From Rugamonas sp. A1-17 (GTDB lineage Bacteria > Pseudomonadota > Gammaproteobacteria > Burkholderiales > Burkholderiaceae_D), in contig JAJLPB010000016.1 of the NCBI GenBank assembly GCA_025548565.1, positions 124,001 to 188,000 of the forward strand: a stretch of 64,000 nucleotides of DNA, given 5' to 3'. Shown piece by piece: positions 9,889 to 17,778 of this stretch. A program made the position numbers and the translations under genes. The notes below the pieces were generated by a model, which saw nothing but the letters and a program-made list of their open reading frames with translations, was not told the DNA's origin and did no database searches. Positions within the stretch are counted from its first letter, which is position 1. Each line of letters starts with the position of its first letter.

Positions 9889-11250
9889 ATGAAAATACAA
9901 TTCCTCGGAGCGACCGGCACCGTCACCGGCTCCAAATATCTGCTCACATCGGGCGGTTCGCGCATGCTGCTCGACTGTGGCCTGTTCCAGGGCTACAAGC
10001 AACTGCGCCTGCGCAACTGGGCCGACCTGCCGGTCGATCCCTCTACAATCCAGGCCGTGGTGCTGACCCACGCCCACCTGGATCACAGCGGCTATCTGCC
10101 GTTGCTGGTCAAGAACGGCTTCCGCGGCAAGATCCTGTGCAGCGAAGCCACCTACGACCTCTGCAAGATCCTGCTGCCCGACAGCGGCCGCCTGCTGGAG
10201 GAGGAGGCGAGCCACGCGAATCGCCACAGCTATTCCAAGCATACGCCGGCGCTGCCTTTGTACACCGAGGACGACGCCGAGCGCGCGCTGAAGTTGTTCT
10301 CGCCGGTCCCGTTCGGCAAGCCGTTCGATATCTGCGGCAAGCTGCGCGGCCAGCTTGCGCTGGGCGGCCATATCCTGGGCGCGGCCATCGTCACCATCAG
10401 CGATGGCGACCGCAACGTGACCTTCTCCGGCGACCTGGGCCGGCTGCACGACGCCATCATGGTCGAACCGAGCCATGTCGCCCGCACCGATTACCTGGTG
10501 CTCGAATCGACCTACGGCGACCGCGTGCACAATCCCGCCGATCCCGCCATCCTGCTGGGCCAGACCATCCGCGAGACCGCCGCGCGCGGCGGCGTGACGG
10601 TGATCCCGGCGTTTGCGGTCGGCCGCGCGCAGTCCATCCTGTACGCCATCCACCAGCTCAAGGAGCGGGGCGAGTTGCCATCGGCGCTGCCGGTGTATCT
10701 CAACAGCCCGATGGCCACGGACGCCACCGCGCTGTACCAGAAGCACCGCCATCTGCATCGCCTGGACCACAAGCAGTGCGAGGCGATGTGCCATGCCGCG
10801 CATATCGTCAACAGCGTGGAGGAATCGATCGCGCTCAATATGCGCCGGCTGCCGATGGTGATCATCGCCGCCAGCGGCATGGCGACCGGCGGCCGCGTGC
10901 TGCATCACTTGAAGGCCTTCGCCAGCGATCCGCGCAACACGATCCTGTTCGCGGGCTTCCAGGCAGGCGGCACGCGCGGCGCGGCCATGCTCGACGGCGC
11001 GCCGGAGATCAAGATCTATGGCGAGTATGTGCCGCTGAGGGCCAGCGTGAAACAGATCGACAATCTGTCCGCCCATGCCGACGCGGGCGAAATCCTCAGC
11101 TGGCTGGGCCACTTCGAGCAGGCGCCCAAGCGCACCTTCATCACGCACGGCGAGCCTGCGGCTGCGGACGCGCTGCGTCACCGTATCGAGGAGCAGCTGC
11201 ACTGGAACTGCCACGTGCCCGAATACCTGGAACAGCAGGAGCTGACATGA
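9889..11250 (+). CDS. MBL-fold beta-CASP metallo-hydrolase (RNA-processing exonuclease family)
   Basis: This 453-residue protein has a metallo-beta-lactamase domain with the zinc motif LTHAHLDHSG near residue 65, a beta-CASP insertion and a C-terminal segment with ITHGEPAAADALR carrying the last metal-binding His. The FLGATGTVTGSKY start is typical of bacterial homologues of Ysh1/CPSF-73-like nucleases. Substrates are probably RNA, by family. The ATG at 9889 lies a few bases after a GAGGTG ribosome site; an upstream in-frame ATG at 9865 is less likely. Its stop overlaps the start of the next gene (ATGA), which suggests coupling between RNA cleavage and nucleotide salvage. Confidence 0.85.
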   Translation: MKIQFLGATGTVTGSKYLLTSGGSRMLLDCGLFQGYKQLRLRNWADLPVDPSTIQAVVLTHAHLDHSGYLPLLVKNGFRGKILCSEATYDLCKILLPDSGRLLEEEASHANRHSYSKHTPALPLYTEDDAERALKLFSPVPFGKPFDICGKLRGQLALGGHILGAAIVTISDGDRNVTFSGDLGRLHDAIMVEPSHVARTDYLVLESTYGDRVHNPADPAILLGQTIRETAARGGVTVIPAFAVGRAQSILYAIHQLKERGELPSALPVYLNSPMATDATALYQKHRHLHRLDHKQCEAMCHAAHIVNSVEESIALNMRRLPMVIIAASGMATGGRVLHHLKAFASDPRNTILFAGFQAGGTRGAAMLDGAPEIKIYGEYVPLRASVKQIDNLSAHADAGEILSWLGHFEQAPKRTFITHGEPAAADALRHRIEEQLHWNCHVPEYLEQQELT

Positions 11251-12791
11251 ACCGCATGTCGGTGCCTGACGCGGGGCCGCAATGCGCGGGCCCGGTGGCC
11301 GGCTTGAGTTTGCGCCGCCTGCACGTCGATACCTATCAGGAGCCGATCGCTTTTCTGCGCAGCGATTGCCCGGTCTGCAAATCGGAGGGCTTCGAATCGC
11401 GTTCGCGCATCGAGATCTGGCGTGGCGACCAGCATATCGTGGCCACGCTCAACGTGGTGCATGGCGATTGGATCGAGACGTGCGAGCTGGGCTTGTCGGA
11501 GGCGGCCTGGCGCGCGCTGGGCGGCAACGATGGCGAGCCTTTGCGCGTGGCCCACGCGCAGCCGGTGGCTTCGATGTCGGCGGTGCGGGCCAAGATCTAC
11601 GGCCGTCCCATCGGCGGCGACGCGGCCAAGGCCATCGTGCGCGATGTGGTGGACGGGCGTTATTCCGAGATCGAACTGGCGTCCCTGATCACGGCCTGTT
11701 CCGGCGACCGCATGGACGTGGCCGAGACTATTGCGTTGACCCGCGCCATGGTGGGGGTGGGCCAGCGGCTGCATTGGAACAGCGATATGGTGGTGGACAA
11801 GCATTGCGTCGGCGGCCTGCCGGGCAACCGCACCACCTTGCTGGTTGTGCCCATCGTGGCCGCTTGCGGATTGATCATTCCGAAGACGTCGTCGCGGGCG
11901 ATCACTTCGCCCGCCGGCACCGCCGATACGATGGAGACGCTGGCGCCGGTGGCGCTGGACCTGCCGACCATGCGCCGCGTGGTGGAACGCGAGGGCGGCT
12001 GCATCGCCTGGGGTGGCGCGGTGTCGCTCAGCCCTGCGGATGATGTGCTGATCCGCGTGGAGCGTCCGCTGGGGCTCGACAGCGACGGGCTAATGGTGGC
12101 GTCGGTGCTGTCGAAGAAAGTGGCGGCAGGTTCCACCCATGTGGTGATCGACGTGCCGGTCGGGCGTACCGCCAAGGTGCGTTCGCAGCAGGCGGCGCAC
12201 TCGCTGGCGCACCGCCTCGACGCGGTCGGCAAGGCGCTGGGCATCAGCGTCAGCGTGATGCTGAGCGACGGCACGCAGCCGGTCGGCCGCGGCGTTGGTC
12301 CGGCCCTGGAAGCGTGGGATGTGCTGGCGGTGTTGCAGAACCAGGCCGATGCGCCCGCCGATCTGCGTCAGCGCGCCTTGCTGCTGGCCGGGCGGGTGCT
12401 GGAGATGGGCGGCAAGGCCGCGCCCGGCGAAGGACTGGCGCTGGCCTGCGGTGTGCTCGACAGCGGCGCGGCCTGGGCCAAGCTGCAGGCGATCTGCGAG
12501 GCGCAGGGCGGCATGCGCACGCCGCCCCGCGCCGCGTACACGCATGTGATCACCGCATTGCATCAGGGCCGGCTGGTCGCCATCGACAACCGGCGGCTGG
12601 CGCGGCTGGCCAAGCTGGCCGGTGCGCCGAAGTCCGCCGCCGCGGGCCTGGAGCTGCATGCGCCGCTGGGAACGCTGCTGAGCGCGGGCCAGCCTTTGTT
12701 GACGCTGCACGCGGAGTCGCCCGGCGAGCTGGCCTATGCGCTGGCCTATGCCGAGGCGGAGGACGATATTTTCTCGATTCAGGAGGCGTGA
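11247..12791 (+). CDS. AMP phosphorylase-like member of the thymidine phosphorylase family
   Basis: This 514-residue protein belongs to nucleoside phosphorylase class II but looks more like archaeal AMP phosphorylase than E. coli DeoA. It has a roughly 90-residue N-terminal extension (with CPVC) before the helical domain that begins at KIYGRPIGGDAAKAIVRD. The active-site blocks KHCVGGLPGNRTT and SSRAITSPAGTADTMET are close to the archaeal forms. Archaeal enzymes convert NMPs plus phosphate to base plus ribose-1,5-bisphosphate. Whether this one prefers AMP or a nucleoside is inferred, not shown. It overlaps the upstream gene by four bases and the downstream PRPP synthetase by one. Confidence 0.8.
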   Translation: MNRMSVPDAGPQCAGPVAGLSLRRLHVDTYQEPIAFLRSDCPVCKSEGFESRSRIEIWRGDQHIVATLNVVHGDWIETCELGLSEAAWRALGGNDGEPLRVAHAQPVASMSAVRAKIYGRPIGGDAAKAIVRDVVDGRYSEIELASLITACSGDRMDVAETIALTRAMVGVGQRLHWNSDMVVDKHCVGGLPGNRTTLLVVPIVAACGLIIPKTSSRAITSPAGTADTMETLAPVALDLPTMRRVVEREGGCIAWGGAVSLSPADDVLIRVERPLGLDSDGLMVASVLSKKVAAGSTHVVIDVPVGRTAKVRSQQAAHSLAHRLDAVGKALGISVSVMLSDGTQPVGRGVGPALEAWDVLAVLQNQADAPADLRQRALLLAGRVLEMGGKAAPGEGLALACGVLDSGAAWAKLQAICEAQGGMRTPPRAAYTHVITALHQGRLVAIDNRRLARLAKLAGAPKSAAAGLELHAPLGTLLSAGQPLLTLHAESPGELAYALAYAEAEDDIFSIQEA

Positions 12792-13678
12792 TGAACGCGA
12801 TGTTGATGGCGCTGCCCGGCGCCGGGCATTTCGCCAGCCATCTGCGCGGACATCTGGGTTGCGACGCCGGCGAGCTGTTGCTGCATCAGTTCCCGGACGG
12901 CGAAACCTGCCCGCAGATGACGCCGGCGGTGGAGGGGCGCGATCTGATCCTGGTCGGCGCGATGGACCGGCCGGACCACAAGATCATGGCCTTGTACCTG
13001 AGCGCCTGCGTGGCGCGGGAACTGGGCGCGCGCAGCGTGGGCCTGGTCGCGCCGTATTTGCCGTACATGCGGCAGGATGCTGTGTTCGCGCCGGGGCAAG
13101 GCGTGACGGCGCGGCACTTCGCGCGGCTGCTGTCGGCCTGCTGCGATTGGATGGCGACGGTCGATCCTCATCTGCACCGGTTCCACAGCCTGTCCGAAAT
13201 CTATACGATGCGCACCGAGGTGGTGCCGGCCGCGCCGGAGATTTCGCGCTGGATCGCGGCCAACGTGGAGCGGCCCGTGCTGGTGGGGCCGGACGAGGAG
13301 AGCGAACAGTGGGTGGCGCAAGTGGCCGCCGGCGTGGGCTGTCCCTACACGGTGCTGCGCAAGGTGCGCAGCGGCGACAGGGACGTTGCCGTGTCGTTGC
13401 CGCCGGCCGATGTCCTGGCCGGCAGGACGCCGGTGCTGGTGGACGATATCGTCTCGACCGCGCACACCATGATCGCGGCCGTCGGACAGTTGAAGGCGGC
13501 GGGTTGTCCGCCGCCGGTGTGCATCGGCGTGCACGCGTTGTTCGCCGATACGGCGTACGCCGAGCTTGAAGCAGCCGGCGCCGGGCGCATCGTCACCTGC
13601 GATACCGTGTGCCACGTCAGTAACGATATCGGCATGAGCGCGACGCTGGCGGAAGCCGTCGCGCGCATGCTGGCTTAG
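12791..13678 (+). CDS. Ribose-phosphate pyrophosphokinase, archaeal-like class
   Basis: This 295-residue enzyme should make PRPP from ribose 5-phosphate and ATP, or act on a related ribose phosphate. The PRPP-binding loop is LVDDIVSTAHTM, the catalytic flexible loop contains KVRSGDRD, and the metal/ATP segment reads VDPHLHRFHSL rather than the DLHADQIQGFF of bacterial PrsA. These variants and the shorter length resemble archaeal-type enzymes. It is probably a second, specialised synthetase besides a housekeeping one elsewhere. The start overlaps the previous stop (TGATG). It is the last gene of the FNR-controlled operon and ends overlapping the stop of a convergent gene. Confidence 0.85.
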   Translation: MNAMLMALPGAGHFASHLRGHLGCDAGELLLHQFPDGETCPQMTPAVEGRDLILVGAMDRPDHKIMALYLSACVARELGARSVGLVAPYLPYMRQDAVFAPGQGVTARHFARLLSACCDWMATVDPHLHRFHSLSEIYTMRTEVVPAAPEISRWIAANVERPVLVGPDEESEQWVAQVAAGVGCPYTVLRKVRSGDRDVAVSLPPADVLAGRTPVLVDDIVSTAHTMIAAVGQLKAAGCPPPVCIGVHALFADTAYAELEAAGAGRIVTCDTVCHVSNDIGMSATLAEAVARMLA

Positions 13679-15774
13679 AACGCGATCGTCAGGCCGAGAT
13701 CGAGCGAGCGGCCGTATCCGGGCAATGGCTGCAGCGCGCCGCCATTCGCCCGTAGTCCCGACAGGTACACGCCGCCAAGCGGATCGGCGTAGGCCTTGTT
13801 GAGCAGATTGCTCACACCCGCCGTCAGTTGCGTGTTCTTGCGGAACTGGTAGGCGGTGCGGGCGTTCAGCAGCGCGTAGCCTGCCGTGACGGGCTCCAGG
13901 CGCTGCTCATCCACCTTCTTCTTGCGGGCCACCAGCCTGGTTTCCACCTGGTTGGTCCAGGCGCCGCTGCTGTGTTCCAGCGTCAGCAGGGCATTGGCCG
14001 GCATCATGTGATACAGGTCGCCGCCATCGGTGCGCTTGCCGCGCGTGTAGGCGGCGGTGCCGGTGAACTTGAGCGTGGTCGCGACCGGCACGCTCCACGA
14101 CAGGTTGGCGCCATACAGGCGGGCGTCATGGTTGGCGAAGCGCAGCAAGGCGCCGCGTGCGGTCTTGTTGTATGGCTTGAACTGGCCCAACACGTCGACA
14201 TCGATGTAATCCCGCACCCGGTTGTAGTACGGATTGAGCTTGACGTACCAGGCCGACGCGCCGCTGCCGCCGTGCCAGTGCGCGGTGAAGGCCAGGGTGT
14301 AGGCGGTCTCTGGTTTCAGGTCGATGTTGCCGACATAGCCGTTGCCGTCGCCGAACCAGTTGGTCATGGTCATTGCCATCGTGCCGCGTCCCCAGGTGTA
14401 GCGCTCGTACAGATTGGGCGAGCGGGTCTTGCGGGCAGCGGCCAGCTCGTAGGTGGTGGCGGCGTCGGCGTCGTAGCGGGCCAGTGCCGTCAGGTCCAGG
14501 TTGCCGTCGCGTTGGTGGTGTTCGCGAGCGTTGAAGTCTGTCGCAGCGGCGGCGTCCGCCGCGTTCATCATGTTGTCGGAATACGGTTGGACGTCGCCGG
14601 CGTCCATGCGTACCTGTTCCCAGCGGGCGCCAAGCAGCGTGGTCCATTGCGCGTTGTGCTCGGTCTCGGCTTCGGCGTAGAGGGCCACGCGGTCGCGCTG
14701 GCCGTCGTTGACGTTGACGTAGGTCTGCGGGCCCATCATCATCGAGCGCGGCACGGCCGGCCAGAAGTCGTCCAGTCGGAAGGTGTGGTACTCGTGTCCG
14801 GCGCGCAAGCGGGTGGCTTCGCCGACCGGCATGGTCAGCTTGAGCGCGTAGCCGGCGTTGCGGCCTTGCGTGACCATCGGCATGTTGCCCGCGCGTTCGG
14901 GCGAGAAGAAGCCCATGTCGTGCTGAGTCCTTTGCCAATAGGCGCTGGCGTCCAGCTCGCCCCAGCCGAGCTTGCGCACGTAGCCGAGATTGGCGAACTT
15001 GGCGTCGTTGTCGGTCATGTCCATGTACTGGTTGGGGAAGCCCTGATACGGAATGTGCTGGATGCCGGCGCGCAGCGTCAGTTGCTGTTGCTGGTCGCGG
15101 AAGGCCAGCACCACCGACTGGTTGACGCGTTCATACAAGCTGTCGAGCACGCGCTGGCCGTTGCCATCCTCGTAGCTGTGGCTGCGCGCGTAGCTGGCGT
15201 TGTAGCCCAGGCTCATCTTGTCGTTGGCGATGTTGGCGGAGACGCCGCTGGTCACGGCGTCGCCATTGCTGCGGCCGCCGAGCGAGAGTTTGCCGCTGGT
15301 GTGCAGGCCATCGGCCTTGTCGGCGAATACCGGTGGCGCGGACCTGACAGCGATGGTGCCGCCGATGCTGTCACCGCCGGCGCTGACGGGCGTGACGCCG
15401 GCCAGCACGTCGATGCGGCCGATCTGTGTCGGCGCGATGTAGGACAGCGGCGCGTTCATGTGGTTGGCGCAGGCCGAGGTGATTTCCATGCCGTCGATGC
15501 GGATCTTGAGGCGGTCGTCGCCCAGCCCGTTCAGGAAGGGCAGCGCGGAGACGCCGCCGGCCTGCGCCGAGCTGTAGCCGGGAACGGAGCTCAACAACAG
15601 GGTGGTGTCGCTGGCGCCGTTCGGGCGTGGATGCAATCCTTCGCCGATGGCGGAAATGATCACCGTATGTTGCGGGTCGATGGCGGGGGCGGCGTCCTCC
15701 GCGGCCCAGGCGGCTTGCAGCGCCAGTGACATGGTGGATAACATCAAGATACGTGGGAAGTTTATGGTTTGCAT
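13675..15774 (-). CDS. TonB-dependent copper receptor, OprC/NosA type
   Basis: This 699-residue outer-membrane receptor has a signal peptide (residues 1-24), a plug domain to about 150 and a 22-strand barrel ending in LGLTIAF. The plug contains CANHM (Cys102 to Met106), matching the CxxxM copper-binding site described for Pseudomonas OprC. Met-rich stretches such as RSMMMG and MAMTMTN also fit a copper ligand. I assign copper rather than a siderophore for these reasons. It is the last gene of a leftward set with PepSY and DUF2946 proteins, a common grouping for this receptor. The stop overlaps the convergent PRPP synthetase stop by four bases. Confidence 0.85.
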   Translation of the reverse strand: MQTINFPRILMLSTMSLALQAAWAAEDAAPAIDPQHTVIISAIGEGLHPRPNGASDTTLLLSSVPGYSSAQAGGVSALPFLNGLGDDRLKIRIDGMEITSACANHMNAPLSYIAPTQIGRIDVLAGVTPVSAGGDSIGGTIAVRSAPPVFADKADGLHTSGKLSLGGRSNGDAVTSGVSANIANDKMSLGYNASYARSHSYEDGNGQRVLDSLYERVNQSVVLAFRDQQQQLTLRAGIQHIPYQGFPNQYMDMTDNDAKFANLGYVRKLGWGELDASAYWQRTQHDMGFFSPERAGNMPMVTQGRNAGYALKLTMPVGEATRLRAGHEYHTFRLDDFWPAVPRSMMMGPQTYVNVNDGQRDRVALYAEAETEHNAQWTTLLGARWEQVRMDAGDVQPYSDNMMNAADAAAATDFNAREHHQRDGNLDLTALARYDADAATTYELAAARKTRSPNLYERYTWGRGTMAMTMTNWFGDGNGYVGNIDLKPETAYTLAFTAHWHGGSGASAWYVKLNPYYNRVRDYIDVDVLGQFKPYNKTARGALLRFANHDARLYGANLSWSVPVATTLKFTGTAAYTRGKRTDGGDLYHMMPANALLTLEHSSGAWTNQVETRLVARKKKVDEQRLEPVTAGYALLNARTAYQFRKNTQLTAGVSNLLNKAYADPLGGVYLSGLRANGGALQPLPGYGRSLDLGLTIAF

Positions 15775-15795
15775 AATGTACTCAGTTGGTTTTGT

Positions 15796-17199
15796 TTAGA
15801 CTGCGGGACGGCGCACCGCCCCGATCAAGGTGTCAAGCAGCAGGACGGCCAGCATCGATGCGCCCAGCAAGGGGAAGCAGCAGCCCAGCACAACGGCGAT
15901 CAGCACCACGCCCCTGGCCAGCCGGTCGCCGTGCTTGAGGGCGGGCGCGGCCAGCTTGCCGGCGGGGCGGCGCTGCCACCACATGACGATGCCGCTGACG
16001 CAAAGCGCCATCAGCGCCAGGCAACCGGCCAGCATCACGAGCAGGTTGGGCGTGCCGTATTCCTGGCCCTGGTGCACGGCCACGCCCCATTCGGTGATGC
16101 GGCCGATGGCGCCGACGTGGTTGGCGCCGATGTCCATCAATACCTTGCCGCTGTATTGATCGATGTGAACCACGCGATGGGCCGCCACCTGGCCTGGCAT
16201 GTAGATCGCGCTGTAGACGCCGCGCGGGCCGCTGGGCAGCGCAAGGCGATAGCCGCGATCGATGCCCATGGCCGCCAGTTGGGTGACGATGGCGTCGGGA
16301 CTGGCGATCGCGGAATTGTTCAGCAGGCCGTAGCCGGGGCCGGAGCGGATTTGATGTGGCGCAGTTTTGTGCGCCGCATGCGGATCGTCGGATGCCGGCA
16401 CGGCTTGCTGTTGCTGCGCCCACGGCAGATCGCCAAGAGCGTTGGCGGGCAGCGTGGATTTCGGCACGCCGCGCCACATGCCGTCGGGTACGCCCAGGTC
16501 ATGGGCGCTCAGCCAGGCATTCACGTTCTTGCCCCAAAACACAGACCACGGCATGCCGGTCAATGCCAGGAACAGGATGACGCCGCCGCCGAAGGCGCCC
16601 GTCACGGCGTGCAGGTCTCGCCACCAAGCGCGGCCTTGCGCCATCGGGCGAATCGAGACCACGCCCACGCGCCGGCCGCGCGGCCACCACAGGTAGGCGC
16701 CGCTGGCCATCAGCATGATGATCCAGCCGGCCACGATTTCAATCACCGCCTTGCCGCCATCGCCGGCGATCGCCAGCGAGTGGATGTGCTTGACGATGGT
16801 CATCAGGCGCCGGCTCTCGTCGATGGCGCCCGTCACCGCGCCGGTGCCTGGGTCGACAAATACTTGCATGGTCGCGCCGTCTGGCCGGATCACGTCCACC
16901 TGCGCGTTGTGCCGGTCGTCGGCCGGCAGGTTCAATGCCTTGGCCTGGCCAGGCCAGGCGTGCAGCGCGTTGGCAATGAGGATGGACGCTGGTATTGGCG
17001 TTGCTTTGCCCGCCGGTTCCTGGCGCAGCATCTGCTGCGCGTAGACCAGGTCGTCAATCTGCCGGTTGAACAGATACATGGCGCCGGTGAGGGCCAATGA
17101 AAAGATGAAGGGTACGCATACCAGGCCGGCAAAGAAGTGCCAGCGCCAGATGCGGCGATACAGGCCGGAAGGTCCGGCCGTGGGAGTGCCTGCGATCAT
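15796..17199 (-). CDS. PepSY-associated transmembrane protein
   Basis: This 467-residue inner-membrane protein of the PepSY-TM family opens with YRRIWRWHFFAGLVCVPFIF, a classic first helix with a conserved His. Two PepSY-like periplasmic segments follow, with further helices near residues 185-205, 235-255, 370-395 and 435-460. The middle is His/Met-rich around the PHAAHKTAPH region, compatible with metal binding. It lies 21 bases upstream of the copper receptor on the same strand, so a role in copper reduction or trafficking after uptake is likely, but inferred. It is a different subgroup from the Fur-controlled PepSY protein at 6.5 kb. Confidence 0.85.
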   Translation of the reverse strand: MIAGTPTAGPSGLYRRIWRWHFFAGLVCVPFIFSLALTGAMYLFNRQIDDLVYAQQMLRQEPAGKATPIPASILIANALHAWPGQAKALNLPADDRHNAQVDVIRPDGATMQVFVDPGTGAVTGAIDESRRLMTIVKHIHSLAIAGDGGKAVIEIVAGWIIMLMASGAYLWWPRGRRVGVVSIRPMAQGRAWWRDLHAVTGAFGGGVILFLALTGMPWSVFWGKNVNAWLSAHDLGVPDGMWRGVPKSTLPANALGDLPWAQQQQAVPASDDPHAAHKTAPHQIRSGPGYGLLNNSAIASPDAIVTQLAAMGIDRGYRLALPSGPRGVYSAIYMPGQVAAHRVVHIDQYSGKVLMDIGANHVGAIGRITEWGVAVHQGQEYGTPNLLVMLAGCLALMALCVSGIVMWWQRRPAGKLAAPALKHGDRLARGVVLIAVVLGCCFPLLGASMLAVLLLDTLIGAVRRPAV

Positions 17200-17261
17200 G
17201 GAGTCGCCTCGAAAGTTCGTGATGGATCACCGCCGAAAAACGGCGGCACTGCTGAAGGAAC

Positions 17262-17639
17262 TCAGGCGAGGAAGGGCGGTGCGCGCGGATTGGCCGCGGA
17301 CCAGGTGTGCAGCGATCGCGGCGCGGTGTAGAACAGTGGTGGATACGTGTCGCGGCCGGCATCGAGCGCGAGCGGCACGGACGGCGCGCCAGGCAGCGGG
17401 TGGGCGTCCGCATGCAGGGTGCAGAACGCGCAGTGTTCCATGGCGTGCTTTGCGGAGACCGGTGTCTTGCCTTTATCGGCTCCGGCCAGCTTGACGATTT
17501 TGTAGCCGTCCACGGTACAGACCTGGACCGTGTCGGTGGCGGCCAAGGCGCTGGAGACGGCGGGCGCGAGAGCACTGAACAGGATGGCCAGCACGGCTAT
17601 CCAGATGTGCAATGTTTGTCGCTTCGCCATTTTTAACAT
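17262..17639 (-). CDS. DUF2946 small exported protein
   Basis: This roughly 125-residue protein has one N-terminal hydrophobic segment (IWIAVLAILFSALAPAVSSALA) that serves as a signal or anchor. It then has the DUF2946 pattern of a VCTVDGYKIV segment followed by MEHCAFCTLHADAH. The Cys/His cluster suggests metal binding. DUF2946 genes commonly accompany copper TonB receptors, as here. The start is uncertain: ATGs lie at 17639 and 17630, neither with a clear ribosome site, and a TATAAT-like hexamer (minus strand, 17649-17644) sits just before the first, so the transcript may have a very short leader or a start further upstream. Confidence 0.75.
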   Translation of the reverse strand: MLKMAKRQTLHIWIAVLAILFSALAPAVSSALAATDTVQVCTVDGYKIVKLAGADKGKTPVSAKHAMEHCAFCTLHADAHPLPGAPSVPLALDAGRDTYPPLFYTAPRSLHTWSAANPRAPPFLA

Positions 17640-17728
17640 GGCGAAATTATAGCCGAATCCAGAACACCTCCACATGGGCATCTTGATTCGGGAAATTGAA
17701 CTGGTATCGGACGACGGGAAGGTAAGGC

Positions 17729-17749
17729 GGCGCCGGCGGTACCGGCGCC
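17729..17749 (-). terminator. GC-rich hairpin after the histidine kinase gene
   Basis: GGCGCCGG and CCGGCGCC form a perfect 8-bp stem around a 5-base loop, 30 bases past the kinase stop. There is no clear T-run, so it may be a weak terminator or attenuator before the DUF2946 gene. Confidence 0.4.
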
Positions 17750-17778
17750 AGCCAATCCGGTTCGACAAATCCAACTAG

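Noticed and set aside
13828..15729. A 633-codon plus-strand frame opposite the copper receptor.
   Set aside because: It is antisense to a receptor with a signal peptide, plug and barrel and shows no domain.
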